Shown here one piece after another: positions 1-15,000 of a stretch of 64,000 nt of DNA. Source of the stretch: Tomocerus qinae (lineage: Eukaryota > Arthropoda > Collembola > Entomobryomorpha > Tomoceridae). A program made the translations under genes and the position numbers. The notes beneath the pieces were generated by a model. It saw nothing but the letters and a program-made list of their open reading frames with translations. It searched no databases and was not told the DNA's origin. The number at the start of each line of letters is the position of its first letter. Position 1 is the stretch's first letter. The stretch lies in contig CM034548.1 of the NCBI GenBank assembly GCA_020055645.1, forward strand, positions 7,130,001 through 7,194,000. The letters run 5' to 3'.

Positions 1-3000
1 TCTTTCGGTGCTCTTGTCGGTCCTCGTTGTTAAGATCACTGTTTACCACAAACACGAGTGTATTTGTAATCCACTTGGCATGAAATGCATTAAAACATCA
101 ATAACTCATGTAAAAGAGAATATCACTAGGCATGACTTATTTATCTCTGCACTGCTCACTAGTCCTTGCCAGTCCCAGGAAATAGCATTTATATAGCATT
201 ACACACCGTTTATTTACAAGTCTGTTTGCTAGCGTTTGGCTCTGGACGCAAAATGAGTTCTAATCAGTTCAAATCCTTCGGCTTCGTCTCACAGATTGCA
301 TTGAAAGAAAAGACAGCGACCTTCTCTGGTTTCATTATTATCAGATATTATTTATTAATGTTGAGCTGACGCTGGAAATTATTTGGCTTCCCCTACGCAA
401 CCTTTCTCTTAATAGGCTAACTAATGGTTATGTAAAACAGCCAGTAAGTAGTAGAAACGTCCATCTAATATATTCCTAATTTAGATCTGTTCGAACAACT
501 TTTTTGCTTTATGATATCGCTTTTCTGTCAAATACTTTATTATTAGGCATAGACATTCTACTAGCTTCCCCCTTCGCCTTACTATATCATCTTCTATTTT
601 CACTATACTCGTACATGTAAGTTGTAAACCTTTTTAATCACACTCGTCTATATGTGTATGGCTTAAGAATAGAAGATAGAATAGATCTTACATAGAGTGA
701 TACAGTGCAGATAGGACTCGATAGGAGCACATGGTAGCTTCCAGCTTAGTCGTTTAGCTCACGTTTCATGGCCGAATACGCTGGGATAACTAAAGTCAGT
801 CTTAAAATATTGGTAAGTAGCAAAGAAAGAAGTGAAACCAAAGCCGATGCGGCAAGCAATACAAATTAAAGTAGAAAATTGACTTCATCCCCCACATCTC
901 GTGCTTTAAGAATTATTACTCTTTTTCACTACGCTTGCTGTCAGGCTAAAGACCTTCATTCAAAATTTTCCCACTCCTTCCTCTCTTTTCATATCATTCA
1001 CATTTGTAACTAATTCATGTGCTATCTTACCTGTCCACCAAACAAAGATGAGCAACAGTGGAACAAAAGAAGAACACACAGCATGTACTCAATCAGGAAA
1101 TATACAAGACAACTATTTTGAAACAAGTTGCCTTCACTTGTTTCTTTATGCTTGCACCATTTTAACTGCTTGTAACACAGAAATACTATTTCCGTAGATT
1201 TCATTTGTTACCTGCTGAACTAATTCTTTAATTGGAGTCTTAATATAGAATAAATCTGATTGTCTAAGATTAGTAAACTTACGCATAGAAATGTTAGTTT
1301 CCAATAAGTCATTCTAAACTGAATCCCAATTTAAGATGTTATATTATGTGTCATGCTTGGAAATATGTAGTTATTCGATCTATTATGCAACAAATCAGTT
1401 CAATAATTTTATGTCTTTTTGACTGTACGCCTTGCAGAATTTTTCAAACCGATCTTTACGAAAAATTTGAACAACGGAATTTTTTAAATCAAAATGTCAC
1501 ATTAAAAAGTATTAAAGTATTATTAAAGCATGCTGAAAAGCATTCTAATAGTAGTAATAGTGTTTTGTCATTGTTCTCAATGCAAGATATTGTATAATAC
1601 AAAACTACACTTTTAATTTATTCAGTAAAAGGGAAAGGTCTAGCTCCTAGCATATTACAAGGAAATGTAAGGAAAATGTTAGTACATTTCCACAACAAAT
1701 TTTATGAGTGTTGGCAAAAAATGAGCTGGTTCTTAACATAGGTACCAAAAAACGAAAATGTAAAATCAGCTAAACAAGCGAAGAGAAGGATGCCATAATA
1801 TTTACCCGCCTACATTCTTACCAATCAAAGATTGGATGAATTTTAAAATAGGGGATCGTGTAGTGAGTGTACACTTAGGAAAAGGTTTGCTGAGGAATTA
1901 CTTAGCGACCGCATGCTTGACACAGTTTTGACACACTTGCTCATTTTCACGATGGCTGTGTGATGTGGAGGAACACACGCCCAGTTTTAACTAACAATAA
2001 GTGTGTACATACAATGGGCTTGGTTTAAGTCGGAGCTAAGATTCGTCTCTATTATTTCTTTATTGCTCATTACAGAAGAACAAATAAAAGAAAGTCAAGT
2101 TGAGACGGAATGACTGAGTCTTAAGTGCATCTCTCACATCACACTCCACTCAACAACCGTCTTACATATTTTCCGCTATCATATAAAGAAATGTGTTTGT
2201 ATCTATGTAAGTAGCTCCCGGTTCTGCTTCTGATTGTTTTCATTCTCCAATTTACCCCTTCATTTAATTCTCCATTTATATTGCTCTTGCTATAGACTCT
2301 GACTTTGTCTATCAATCCTATTAGCATAAATGTTATATTTTAGTAGAACAGCCGACGAAAAGGCTAGGCCCTGTCTGAATTTTATTTCGGAATCTACATT
2401 CGATGCGATGGTATCATTTCGTCCTAATAAGATTTTTTACTCTCCATCATTAATAATGAATAAGTAAATTTCAGTTCTCTCACACCTAAACTCCAGTCTT
2501 AGAAATCCAAACTCTATCAATATAAAACAATATTCCCAATCAAGAGACAGGAATTAGTTGATACCTTCAAACTTGGAATATTGTATACCGTTGAGCAACA
2601 TAATATTATGATGCATTAGTAGTCACAAAATAGACATGCATCTATGCACTCCACAATTGTTGCATTCAGATTCAGAAGTCTCGTGTTAGAGCACGCATTC
2701 TTATAGTTAATGTAGTATCCCGTTTTTATCCTGTTCATTCATTTGCTCCATTCATTCATTCGTTGTTTGGTTACTGACATGAAATTTGAGACTCAGAGAA
2801 GCACGCAAGAAAGAAACCTGAGACTTACAATCAGTCTCCACTGCACTCCCCACAACTCTACTACAGTGCAGTTATGCATGTCATGTTTATACATCTACTT
2901 CCTTATATCAGTCAGACAGAGTCAGAGCTGCGTAGCAAATAAATATCGTTGTCAGTATAGAGAAAGTAGTTGGACGCATTTATTTTCGTCAACTGGTAAG

Positions 3001-6000
3001 TCCATTGCATAGTAAAGGTAATGTGTTGTATCATAATGCTATAGCTGTAGTATAAGTACCAGGGTAGAGTGTTCTATATGTAGGTGAGTGAGCTGATTGT
3101 AAGATTTTTTGTAGGTAATGTAATTCTCATATTACTTGGCATAAAACATAGATAGGTGGAAGATGAGGCGAGTCGGCTGACTTAGGTTAGTTAATTTACG
3201 TGTTGGTTGTAGTTTGAGTGTGGAGTGTGTCATGTCATCCGGAGCTACCTGAGTTTCTACTTCACCCGCCCGCAAGAGGAGCAGCCACTCCTTCCTTTGT
3301 TACTTGCGGTCCATGTTCATCCATTCATTCATTAATGTACTTGTATTTGTTGGCCTTCCCTGCTCACACACTCGTCTTAAGAGCCCGGACCAAGTGCAAT
3401 GCAAACTCATTAAAATGGGATCTCTATCGACATTTGTACACAAAGGGAACGATTACTCCACACCATCAAAACACTTTACTACTTACCATCTCTATCTTAT
3501 CCTAAATGCATGTAGACCTAGCATTGTTATTATTCTGATGTAACTTTCCGATCAATTCCAGGATAAGTGTCACTTTTATATTTACCCTTACATATAGATG
3601 CCTTTCACCTACTTATGCACGTTACTTACCACAACGCATTATTGACACCGCCCTTCTTCTTGTCTTTACTCCATAGTAAATAAGAGCATCAAATATATCT
3701 GCATGGACGCTTAAAAGCAAATGAATCAATATGGTAAACAGTTACTTCGCAACTATATCAGTCTTAAGTATGAGATAAAATGACAATTTTATTTTACACT
3801 TAGTTTATTGGATCACATAGGTGGAGTCCAAAGAACAGTACAGTAGCAATGACAGAGATAATACAAATATCTAATAATGTATTCTTATGCTATTCATTCT
3901 CGCAGTTGGGACGTGGAAATGAATAAAGTGAGGAGCCAAGTCTCGTGTCGCGTAACACTAGTCGGCTACTTCTTTCATGAAACCAGAATAAATTTTAGGG
4001 CCACTAACGAAAAAGAAGAAATGCATAAGATGAGGGAGATGTAATGGTACTTGTTGTATGGTTGTAGTATATAAGTACCGGTAGAGAAGCGCTAATGTGT
4101 TTACTATAAGCACTCAATCTCTGTTTAATAACAAGGACTGTGAAAGTGACGCCTTTTGAACTCCTGTTTCTGATAACAAGTTTACAACTAGGGAAACCTA
4201 CTCGAAACACTCAAGTCGACAATACTTATTACAAGCTACTGGTTCTTCCCAAGGAATCTTATCTTAAAAGCACGGATTTTTGTTCAGAAATGCTTTTTAA
4301 TCAAAAGGGTTGGGTTTTATTTACATTGGAATCAAGGTGCACAAAAATACTGACTTAACATAGGTAAGGAGTGACTGAGAGTCCCATCGTACGCAGGTGA
4401 GACGCGTTTCCTTATCTGCTGCCAACACGAGTCCCCGACAATTCTTAGATACGATAAAGAAATTATTTTCTTAGATAACTACATACACTTAAGTATGTAC
4501 ATTTAATCTCTCTCCCTCTCTGTCATTGCTACTGTTTCACTCTGCAATGACCTATATTCCTATACACCTCCATTATCCTCGCTACAATTTACATAATCTA
4601 CTATCACTGGAAGAAAATCTCTCGAAACAACAAATGGTGTACATCTAGTAGATTATACCGTAGCTAAAGGTTGGACAATACTAAATGTATCTCTGCATTA
4701 GAATTCTTGAAATGAAGTAAATTATTTCTGCAATGGACTAAACAAAAGGGTTTTGTATTTAGAATATTTTGTAACCCGTTGTACTCCTTTATTATAGACA
4801 TAAGCTAAGACAGTGACAAAAATGCATAGATTATCCTCATACTTTTATCAATGACAGCATCACAATGTTCAAATGCAATTGTGTACAGCTCTGAGCCACG
4901 AAGGACATTTCCAAATTAGCAATTCCAATTTTAATGCACAATTTCACGAATAACATTTATGTACATTTACCTAAAAAATAAATTACATTTTATGCACAAA
5001 ACAAAGGATTTTACTCTTTTACAATGTGTAAACTTGTCTCCATTGCAAATTTATAGCTGTACGTTACATTCAGTTACACCAAAATTATGGCTATATTGTA
5101 TTCAATTGGAAAAGTTGTAGTCATACTCTCAATGCATTATACATCATTATTAAATCAACAACGACATTAACTTGTAGCAATATCTCAAGATATTACACAT
5201 GTAAAAACACATTGGAAGTTCCGTTCGAAACAAATTGTAAATGCAATTACAATATAATTGCCTCGTTGTCAAGCAATTCCATTTTAAAGAAAAATTTTGA
5301 AGGACACTAAAACATCTTTGCTCCTGGCGTTAATGTTAATGTACTAACACCACATTTTTGAGTCTCTGTACTTATAAGTGTCTTGCCTATCTCAAAGCAC
5401 TATCCGTGCTATGATTCTAGTAATAAACGTTACATGGGTTTACGCATGGTGTAAATATTTTGGCATGTTTTGTTACGAGAAACTTAAGAAATATGCTAGG
5501 ACATGTCTACATAATGGCATGTAAATGCATTTGACATAAATTGTTGGCCGGATGTGTACAGGTGATAATTTCTAAATAAACTATTGAGATTAGATGACAA
5601 GATTTAACTACAGCCTTGCTGATCTTGTCACTTCATTAAATATTATGCTGATTGCTAACGTATGTACGTAATCTAGAAAAATTATTAGCGTTCACGGATA
5701 ATGGAGAGCTATAAAGATAACAGGAGACAGAGGAATTCATCCTTCAGCACATATTATGAAGGTGCTCAGCTAGGTACTTTCAGTGAAGTACGTACTATAG
5801 GTAGATGGAAGAGTAGACCACCATAGAGAAAAGTGATAGAAGGTAATGTCGGTAATGTAATGGCAGTAGGTATTCAGGTAAGGATGTTTTCGCGACTCTG
5901 TCGGTTTGGCTTATCTCTGTCTGTCCTATACACGGCAGACAAAGTAAAGTAACAATCAATCTAAACAAGTAATGTTGACTGAAGCTCCTTAATCTTAACA

Positions 6001-9000
6001 GATGAGATAAGCTTAACTAAAAGATCAAATTGTTTTCATTATAATAAAGCGTAATGCATACAAACTAAGTACAACATAAAAGTATATGGCCATGGATCAA
6101 TAAATCTTGAACCATTAATATATGTGTGACTCGGAGAAATGCATCTACAGATAGTGAACACGTGAAAAAAAATTTGTGAAATAATGTTAGAGACGAAAAG
6201 GCAATTCTGTTGTGTAATCTTGAATCTGCGATGTTATTTTGGAAAATCTCAAATGAATACCGATGTACATTTCTGTTAGTTACATCAGTACTTACAGGAT
6301 GAATGTGTGAAAAAGTCAAATGTACAAAAGGTGTTTGCTGTTATTTTTTCCTTCGTACACGTTCTCATTTCCATTTAAGGACTATGAGAAAGTAATTATT
6401 CTTTCTTAGCTTACTCACATGTATAATTTCTCAACTAAGAACATGATGATGATGATCCATCCACAGGGTCTACGTACGTAACCTACTAACTATGTGGATA
6501 TAATACATTTGATCTTACCATTCATTAGTGGCCGTAGTGTTACTTATGTGACTACTCGCGCTTTCATCAGTATTCCTATGCAGACAACTATTTGAATAAA
6601 TAGTAAATGACACTTTTAATTAATAGTGTAATCCTAATGCATGTACCTTACATTTTTGCGGACGATATTTAATAGGTCCTTATTCGTAAATGTACAGTCG
6701 CCATATATGTTTAGATAAATAGTTGTCATATCTACTTGCACAATGTGCGCACATCAGAATTTTTCTGCTGCCACCGCATGACACTAAATTCTACACCAAT
6801 AATCCATGGTACTTTAGGGAGAGCTGAAATGTTAAACAGAAGCTAGATTATGCCATTAATATACAAACAATGGAATAAAACAAAAAACACTGTCTTTGTT
6901 TGACTTGGGGTACCTAACATAATATATTACTAGGTATATCCAAAATTAATAATACGAATTACCGTATAGTAGACTATTTGATAATATTTCTTACTACTTT
7001 TGCATATCATGTCCAGTTGAGTGCTTCTTAACGTAATAGACTCAGGTAGCATCATACTTGCCGTAAATTTTCTACAATATCATCCTCTTGAACACTTTTT
7101 CCTTCGCTACTGAACTAAATAGAATTAGCTATGCGTATTTAATATTTCAAAAGCAACTCAAGTTTCTATTAAGATATACATAACCATTAAATACACCTAC
7201 AGAGATGCATTGTTTTAACTTTTAGATACTAATACCCCAGTAGAGTTTAAAATGTTTAGGCTTGCATGCGGATAAGTAAACTGTAGATTTTTGGGATTAG
7301 AGATACACAATGTAATCTATGTCTGCGCTATGAAGGTATACATAATTCCTAAAACAATTGGGCTACTGTTTACTTGTTAGTTTATGCTTTAATATAACTT
7401 CAAAGGTTCAAACTCAAGACCAATTTCAATATCTTCTGATCACTCGAAGCATTATGACTACCTGTTTCAAATTTCAATTCAGTAAAAAATACTATTACGG
7501 TTGTAATGTTAAATCTAAACTGGTAGTGTAATATGGAAGCATTAGCTAAATTATACTGCTATTTGTGCAATTGATGCTATGTAATTGTAAGGATATAATG
7601 TCCTACAAATACAGATTATTTTTTTCTTCAGGATTCTCTGATATGAACCACGATTGAAAATTTAACTGGAGATGGATAAGCCTGATTGAACTCTAGTCCC
7701 AACGAGTGCATCATACGCAACTTACAATCTTTTAGCAGGTATAAACTTATACTTACAGATACTTAGGTATACGAGACAGAGTCTTAGTTTTTCTAGAGCA
7801 TCATACCGCCAAAGATGACTTGATGATGATGAAGCTGATACTTTGAATGATAATTTCGATTGTTGAAACTCATTCTTCTTTTGTTCGAGTTTAAACAGAA
7901 TTTAATCACTGCCTACTACTGCAGACCCTTCTTTCAGCACACTCCAGTCGTTTCCTTTTCTTACAATTCTTATTTCTCAACCTTACAATTTAAATAAATT
8001 TATATTACGCTTTTACAATGTTAACATAAGTTTACTTGCAGATATTTAAATCCGAACAGGGAACAAAGACTCGAAATAATTTTCAGTAAATACTAAAAAT
8101 TATCATAAAGTTACAGGAATAAAATTTTCAAGACATACAAAAGGCAATGACAAAAACCTAAGAATACATGCAGAAGTACCGTATTCAGTGCAGAAGTACC
8201 ACTTCCACTTCGTCGCATCCTTAATCCATCTGGGCATTTATTTGTACATTCACATTTTAAACTGAGAGCATTTATTTCGGAGATTATATATTTTTGGATA
8301 TGAAGTTCGGTATAATGGTAGTTAAAATTTAAAATTTTCGCAATGCTCTAGAGCTAGGGTTGTTCCTCAACTCCTTAATATAGATATCTATTAAGATACA
8401 TACCATATACCAAGTACAAGATATTGAGTTACCCCATGGTTTATCATACCTACCACAGCATTCCAAACCTATTCAATCCATCTAAAAATATGTACGTAAC
8501 AAAATAACTCAGAGGTATGCAAATTAGTTGTAGGTTGATATATCTGTTAATCAATAGCTGTGGGAGTTTGGTTCAAAATCAATTTCAATGCATTCTGGGC
8601 CAGATATTCTTAAACAGTACACAGCAAAATATTTTTTGTATCCAAGTATTCAGTTTATTATTTACCTAATTCATGCAGACAAAAAGACGAGCTGGAGTGG
8701 TTTACGTATAAGTAGCGTGGACAGAGTGATGTAAATAATTTATTGTGTGCAAGTAAGCAGAGAAGAATATTTCTACGGATGAAGCCAAGGTAAGAAGGCA
8801 AAAGTGTATATGTAAAAGGAAGAATATTTTATTGATACACATATTAAGGTTGCTGTGGATGTGAGTCCTATGTAGAGGTGAGTGAGTATGGATTAGCTTC
8901 CTCTCTTGCATACTAACAAAGAGGAAAACCAATCGCTTTCTGTCTGACAAGAAGAGCATTAGAGAGTACGAATATGATATATTTGGTGAGCAGAGGAGAC

Positions 9001-12000
9001 GTAGGAGAGTCTGAGTGAGGAACGTAAAATGTGGTAAAATAAAATATATATTATATCACGCATCGTTATTATTTATTATAGACTCACCAAGAAGCCGACT
9101 GTATAAGGAGTCAAGCATGCCGAACAGGACAATTTATGAGGATATGGCAATCTGAGTCTTTACCTTATAAGTAAACTACATAATATTCGTGGAGCTATCA
9201 ATACGCATTGCATTTATGATATATGAGTTCGAAACTAAAACACAACTGGTACTTAGAAAACGTTTTTTTCTTTTCAATTACTTCCCCTGACATTGAAGCA
9301 CTTACTAACTCTAAGTACAGATAATAATATTATGTGAAATGAATTAACCTTCCAGAAGTAGACTCCTTCTATTCATCTAGGCACTTTGAATATGTTCATG
9401 TATGGATTACTCATTATTACTACTAAATTGCTCGTTCTTTACACTATATAATTTTCTGCACTTTATATTTAAATTCCTCACGTTGAAGTTATAACATGAT
9501 ATTTGTATCTGTTCCTTGGTATAGAACTATACAGGCTTGGCAAATGAATTAAAAAAACAGTTTTTTGGAATGATCATGATTCTTAATATCGACATTGCAT
9601 ACTAATTCTGTATGGTATTAAATTAATAATTGAAGTAAAATGTTTAGAGCTCTGAGACAGCATAAGGTTATTCTAGGCAAGCGATAAATTTGGCCAGTTT
9701 AAAGTAGAAATTAAAACAGGAAGGTATGTATTTACAAATGAAGACATTATGCGTCGAAAAAAATTCCAGCGCTGGATAAAACAATCAGATATCTAGTATG
9801 GACATAAGAGAGCACATAAATTAGGTCAATCTACTAATCTTACACGATAATCTGTAGCCATTCAAATGGTATGTGCCACGTAATGTGTTTTCTCGTGAAT
9901 TAACATAGCGTGAGTTAGTTTTTTCCTCGTGGTGCCTATATAATCTACGGTTTCCCTTCACACTAGTGAAAAGAAAATTTACACAATGCATAGAGCCATT
10001 ATGTATGTTACGAAGATATCTCACTACATAAATACATACATACATGGTTACCTATATATTCCTACGTTTGGGACTTTTACGCCAGGGAATATTTACTAAT
10101 AGTATAGAATGTGTGAGGAATGTCATGGAATGAAAATAGTCCTTTTCTATAGTGATAAAGTTAGCTCCTCCTAATGAAATGGAATGAATGAGCTGTAGAT
10201 AAGTTTTAAATAATCTGAAGAAGAGGAAAGGAAGAAGGAGAGCAGAGCAGAGTGTTGTAGATCAGTCAGAGAGCAGGTGCACCTAACAAAGTAACTAACA
10301 ACAGCAACCGTTTGTACTTCAGATCACATCACATTGTGTGTGCCATAACAAACTACATCCTGGCTACATATGTAAATGCATCCCGTATAAGAAATGCACA
10401 ATAATGTTAATAGACTATATAAAGCTGAGCAACAAAAGCGATATTAAAAGTGCCTATTAAAGAAGTTGAGCAACCAGTCTTAGAACGTAAATAGAATTTC
10501 TCTCAAAGTCCAGTCCGGTTCACTTCTCCAGCTCCTTACTTATTTTGTTAGCGAACAATCTGGAATTTCTATTTACTGAGTCACAATAAGAATGATGGCA
10601 TGCACAGGTTTTAATTTAAGCAAAAAGATCACTCATCTAAAGTGGCTGATTTGCTCTCTCGTCTCATTTTCCACAACGATACAGACATGATTCTCTGGAT
10701 ACACTTAAATGCCAAACAACCTGAGGTGAAGCAGAGGCCCATGCAAATTAACCTATAAATCTTGCTCGACCATCAACATTCCATTACCCCATACAATCCT
10801 CATCCAATACAAACAGCAGCCAATGATTGGTAGAAATCTTCAGAGCTTTACTTTCCCAACTCATACAATTTACAATATTACTTATATAGGTAAATATGAA
10901 GTCGTTTTTTTGATTACTTTACTACATCCGTATGTCTTATGGCAATATGTAATAGCTTTCAGTACTTATGAATAACATAACATTCGTATGTTCTATATAT
11001 ATACCTAAAGAAAAATATTATTTATTTGTGATGTAAATTACTTAATATCATTTAAAATATTAAAATCCAGTTTGAACTTATTCAGGTGTAAGTAGACTGA
11101 CTATCAATATGCCAATAAGGTGGTAAGGAAGGAAGGTAATAATTATTTATGTAGTACTGCACTAGACACCTGTCTTTTAATAATCGGCAACATTTACGAT
11201 GCAGCGCACACTTCTCCATAACATAAAGAAATATTTATTTCCAGTGTAAATTATTGCGTGGTTTGTCATTATTTACAATTTCATTGTTACTATGTGACTT
11301 ATCGTTTAGTCCCAAGTGAACTTGGCTGCTATGAAATGTAAATTGCCTTTCTAGACATATATCATGAATGTAGGTGGTACAGCTTAACACTGAGTACTTA
11401 TGTAGTTTATGGGGATCTTCGTATGCCAAACGAATGGGCTGCGTAATCTCTAAAGTTCATCTCGAATTTATTAATTTGCAAACGTGAAATAAGTTATGAA
11501 GCAAACATACAAAGTAAATTCATTTTGTGAAACTTGCCCAATACTCGTACAATAACCATTTAATCCATTATTGAAATTACTTTGGTAAGTACTCAACCCA
11601 GAGAGAACCAATGCCACTTATCTAAAATGTTTACAGATATTACTACCAGTTCATTCTGTTTACATAAATAATAAATCCTTTCAACTCCTACTCACATTTA
11701 GTATTATCAACATATCTTTTCCTACATTTATAGTATATAATATTATGTTAGAGTATAATATCTACATTATTATAGTTGAATGTACAATATATAATCGTTT
11801 TGACCAAATGTAAAATAGTTTACGTAGCTCGGGAAACTACTCACGATAAATTCTCCAATTGCTGCCACATTTGAGAATAAAATTCAATATTAATCGACAA
11901 TATTAATCAAGACCCCCGAAAATTAACTGCTAAAGGGCTGGTGTTATAAAAATTGACCTATCGAATATATAGAATAATTTTTAGTTGTATCATACAAAAT

Positions 12001-15000
12001 TAGTAGCAATCAACGATCATAAAAGCTTATCTCAAAGTGTGCCACAAGTTTTTATTAACCAGAGAATTATGGAGTACTGGGATTTATTTGCTTAAATTGG
12101 TTTGGAAAATATTGTATCTGTATTTACATGGAAGAGGAGTTAATTATGCTTAAAGAAATAACAATAATATTTAATTTAATATTTGCACATGCCTCAATCT
12201 CACATGATTCACATAACAGCTCCTTGGCAAGTAGGCAATGTATGATGGATATTACTCAACAGTTTGTTACAATGGTGTTGAAAAGATTATGGAAGAGACG
12301 GTTGGTGGGTGATGCTCTGTCGTTCATTGCAAGAGCTGATTATGAGTGCATGGTGAAGATAGACGACCATTAGCAATAAAATAGGTAATATGCAGAAAGA
12401 TATACATAAATGGAGAGTGAGTGAAGTTGTGTGTGATGATTAGAGATATGTATGATGTGAATATGTAAATGAGCAGAGAGTAAGGATGTATTTATGTCTG
12501 TCTGATTATCTTTGTTGTGTAGTGCACTATGAATCCCATTGAGCATCAAATCAAACTATCATCTACGACAAAACATTGCACTATCAATGTGAATGAATCA
12601 AAAGACAACAGAATAACTGAAGAGGGAGATAAAGAAAGTCTGTGTACAAATATATAATAACATAATGCATATACTTTACGTCATCATACTTAGAAATGCA
12701 TATAATAGACTACATTAGTAGAGGAGAGAATGATTCGTTGGATTGAGGAGTATTTACAGCATAGAAGGATAATATGGAGGACGGGGAATTCAGTGAGAGC
12801 CCAGCATGATGTGATTCAATGAACGTTGACGTTGATGTATGATGAGATGAGGAGATGAGAGTTAAGAAGAGTGCGAGCCGAGAGATTGATGATTCACACA
12901 CCAAAAACCAAAACCCAAACATGCCGAATCTCCACAGGTAAATTTATACAGAATGAACAACAACACAACTTAACAGACAGCCAGTGACTACCTTCTGTCT
13001 TCTCCAGTTTTGTTCTCTTGTTCAATGAAAACTTCGTCGACAAGACAGCTTCTCTCTCTGCTCGGACTTCAATCCACTGCTTCTTCACATTTTACTTACA
13101 TCCTTAACACTTTTACACAATCCTATTAATACTATTATACACAACAATTATTCTATTGTTATCCAATAATCCAACAATACTAACAGCTTCACAGTCCAAT
13201 CCCTGAACTGCTCCTCCATTCTTTAGCACCCACCAAACAAATCAGCCCAATTCACCATTTATTGTAAAAAGGTGTTTGACTTTTTGACCACGAAATTTTC
13301 TACTCTTTATTATTAAATGTTTCACCATCTCTTATAAGGTAATCTCAGTCTCAAATGCTCCTAATATTCACACATACAATTATTTAGATAAATATTTAGG
13401 TTTTTACTTATGCACTGACTTTGGTTGGCCAGCTATGTTAATATCTATTATATTCATAATAACCAAATATCATTATACAACATCTTTAATTACGCATTGT
13501 TATAATATATTGATGATAATGTGAAATAATATATTATAATTAGATATATTGGTCCATTGATCCATAAATAGCCGTGCACTGTGGTGAAGTTATTAAGTAG
13601 CAAAAACAAGAACGTTATAATTGCAATAGAAAGTTATATAATTTGTGTTATACAAGTGCCCACTGAGTTTCCTTCTTAGAGTTATATGCATTGTTATTAT
13701 TCTTCAGTAAGTATACCACAACACTGGTGAATGCAAAAATGAATTTCTGCAAAATACCCCAAGTACAGTAGAAGGACACTTTCTATGCATTCTAGTTGTA
13801 GTATAGGTATAACTATACTACATGTAAATTGATGATAATCAGAGTTGGCGCACATTAAAAATAAAAAAATTCTTGCAAAATAGTTTTAATCTACTCTTGA
13901 CAGTTAATAGCCAATTTTCATGCTAAAAATAATTGCAAAAAATTATAAAATTAAAAGTAATTAGTACACCAACGATTCAAAATAGTATTTAGATAGGTAG
14001 GTAGGAGCAAATATTATACAAGGAAGTGTATAATAATGTACATTCTATAAGGTATCACATCAGTCAGTTTGTATCCATGCAATTTAATATTGTAAACCAT
14101 CGGTAGAGTTTAAACTGAAGTTAAGGTGTACAATCCAATCATATTCAATCCAATCGCTTGACCAAAAAAAGTGATTGATGTTGGGAAAGTTTAAGTCTCT
14201 CTGAGTAGGTTCTCTTTGCGGCTCTCAGCAGTCTCGCTCCTCAATTCAGTCGATTAGAAGCATTTATCATTCTATAAGTATCATTGCTTTTTACAGGAAC
14301 ATGATATGATGATCATCATTCCCATCATCACTGACCTTTTAACTCATTCCGCATCAAAAGCCAGTGTGTTCAATATTATTACCTGTATACATTATCATTT
14401 TAATATCGCTATTATATTGCGCCTGTCCTTGTATTTCCTAATAGTAAAAACGGAGATATATTCACCATTTAAATACCGTCAAGTTTACTTCAGTCAATAT
14501 GTAAGTGTTTAAAGGATTGACTGTAGTTAATTATAAAATCAAATTTTATAAGGTTTCATTACAATAATCCTAGAAAACAACTTTTCCACTACAATCTACA
14601 ATAGAGTTCAACTGAAGCCATACACCATAACATAGACTTCTATCTATAAACCCAGTCATGCATTTACCTTCATTATTGATGATAGTAAATAAATGTCAAT
14701 GCATTAGATGTGTGCCTCTGAATATGCTTGTGAGTGGCTGTGACCAGTGATTCTTAAGGGAAAAAGATAACCGATATAAAGCTCAATGAATGAAATTTGT
14801 ACTGAATGATAAGGATTTGCGATTGAGTGGGCACGTATGAAAGAAAGTTGGAAACATTTTGGTTGAGACTCGCGAGAGATGTATTTGCCCCAAGTTAAGC
14901 ATAGAAGCAACTCCAAACTATGTAAATGGAGTTCCGGAGAACCAAAAGTTGAGTACTAACTACATAATGGCGATGAGCCGTTAATAACATAGTGTCATCC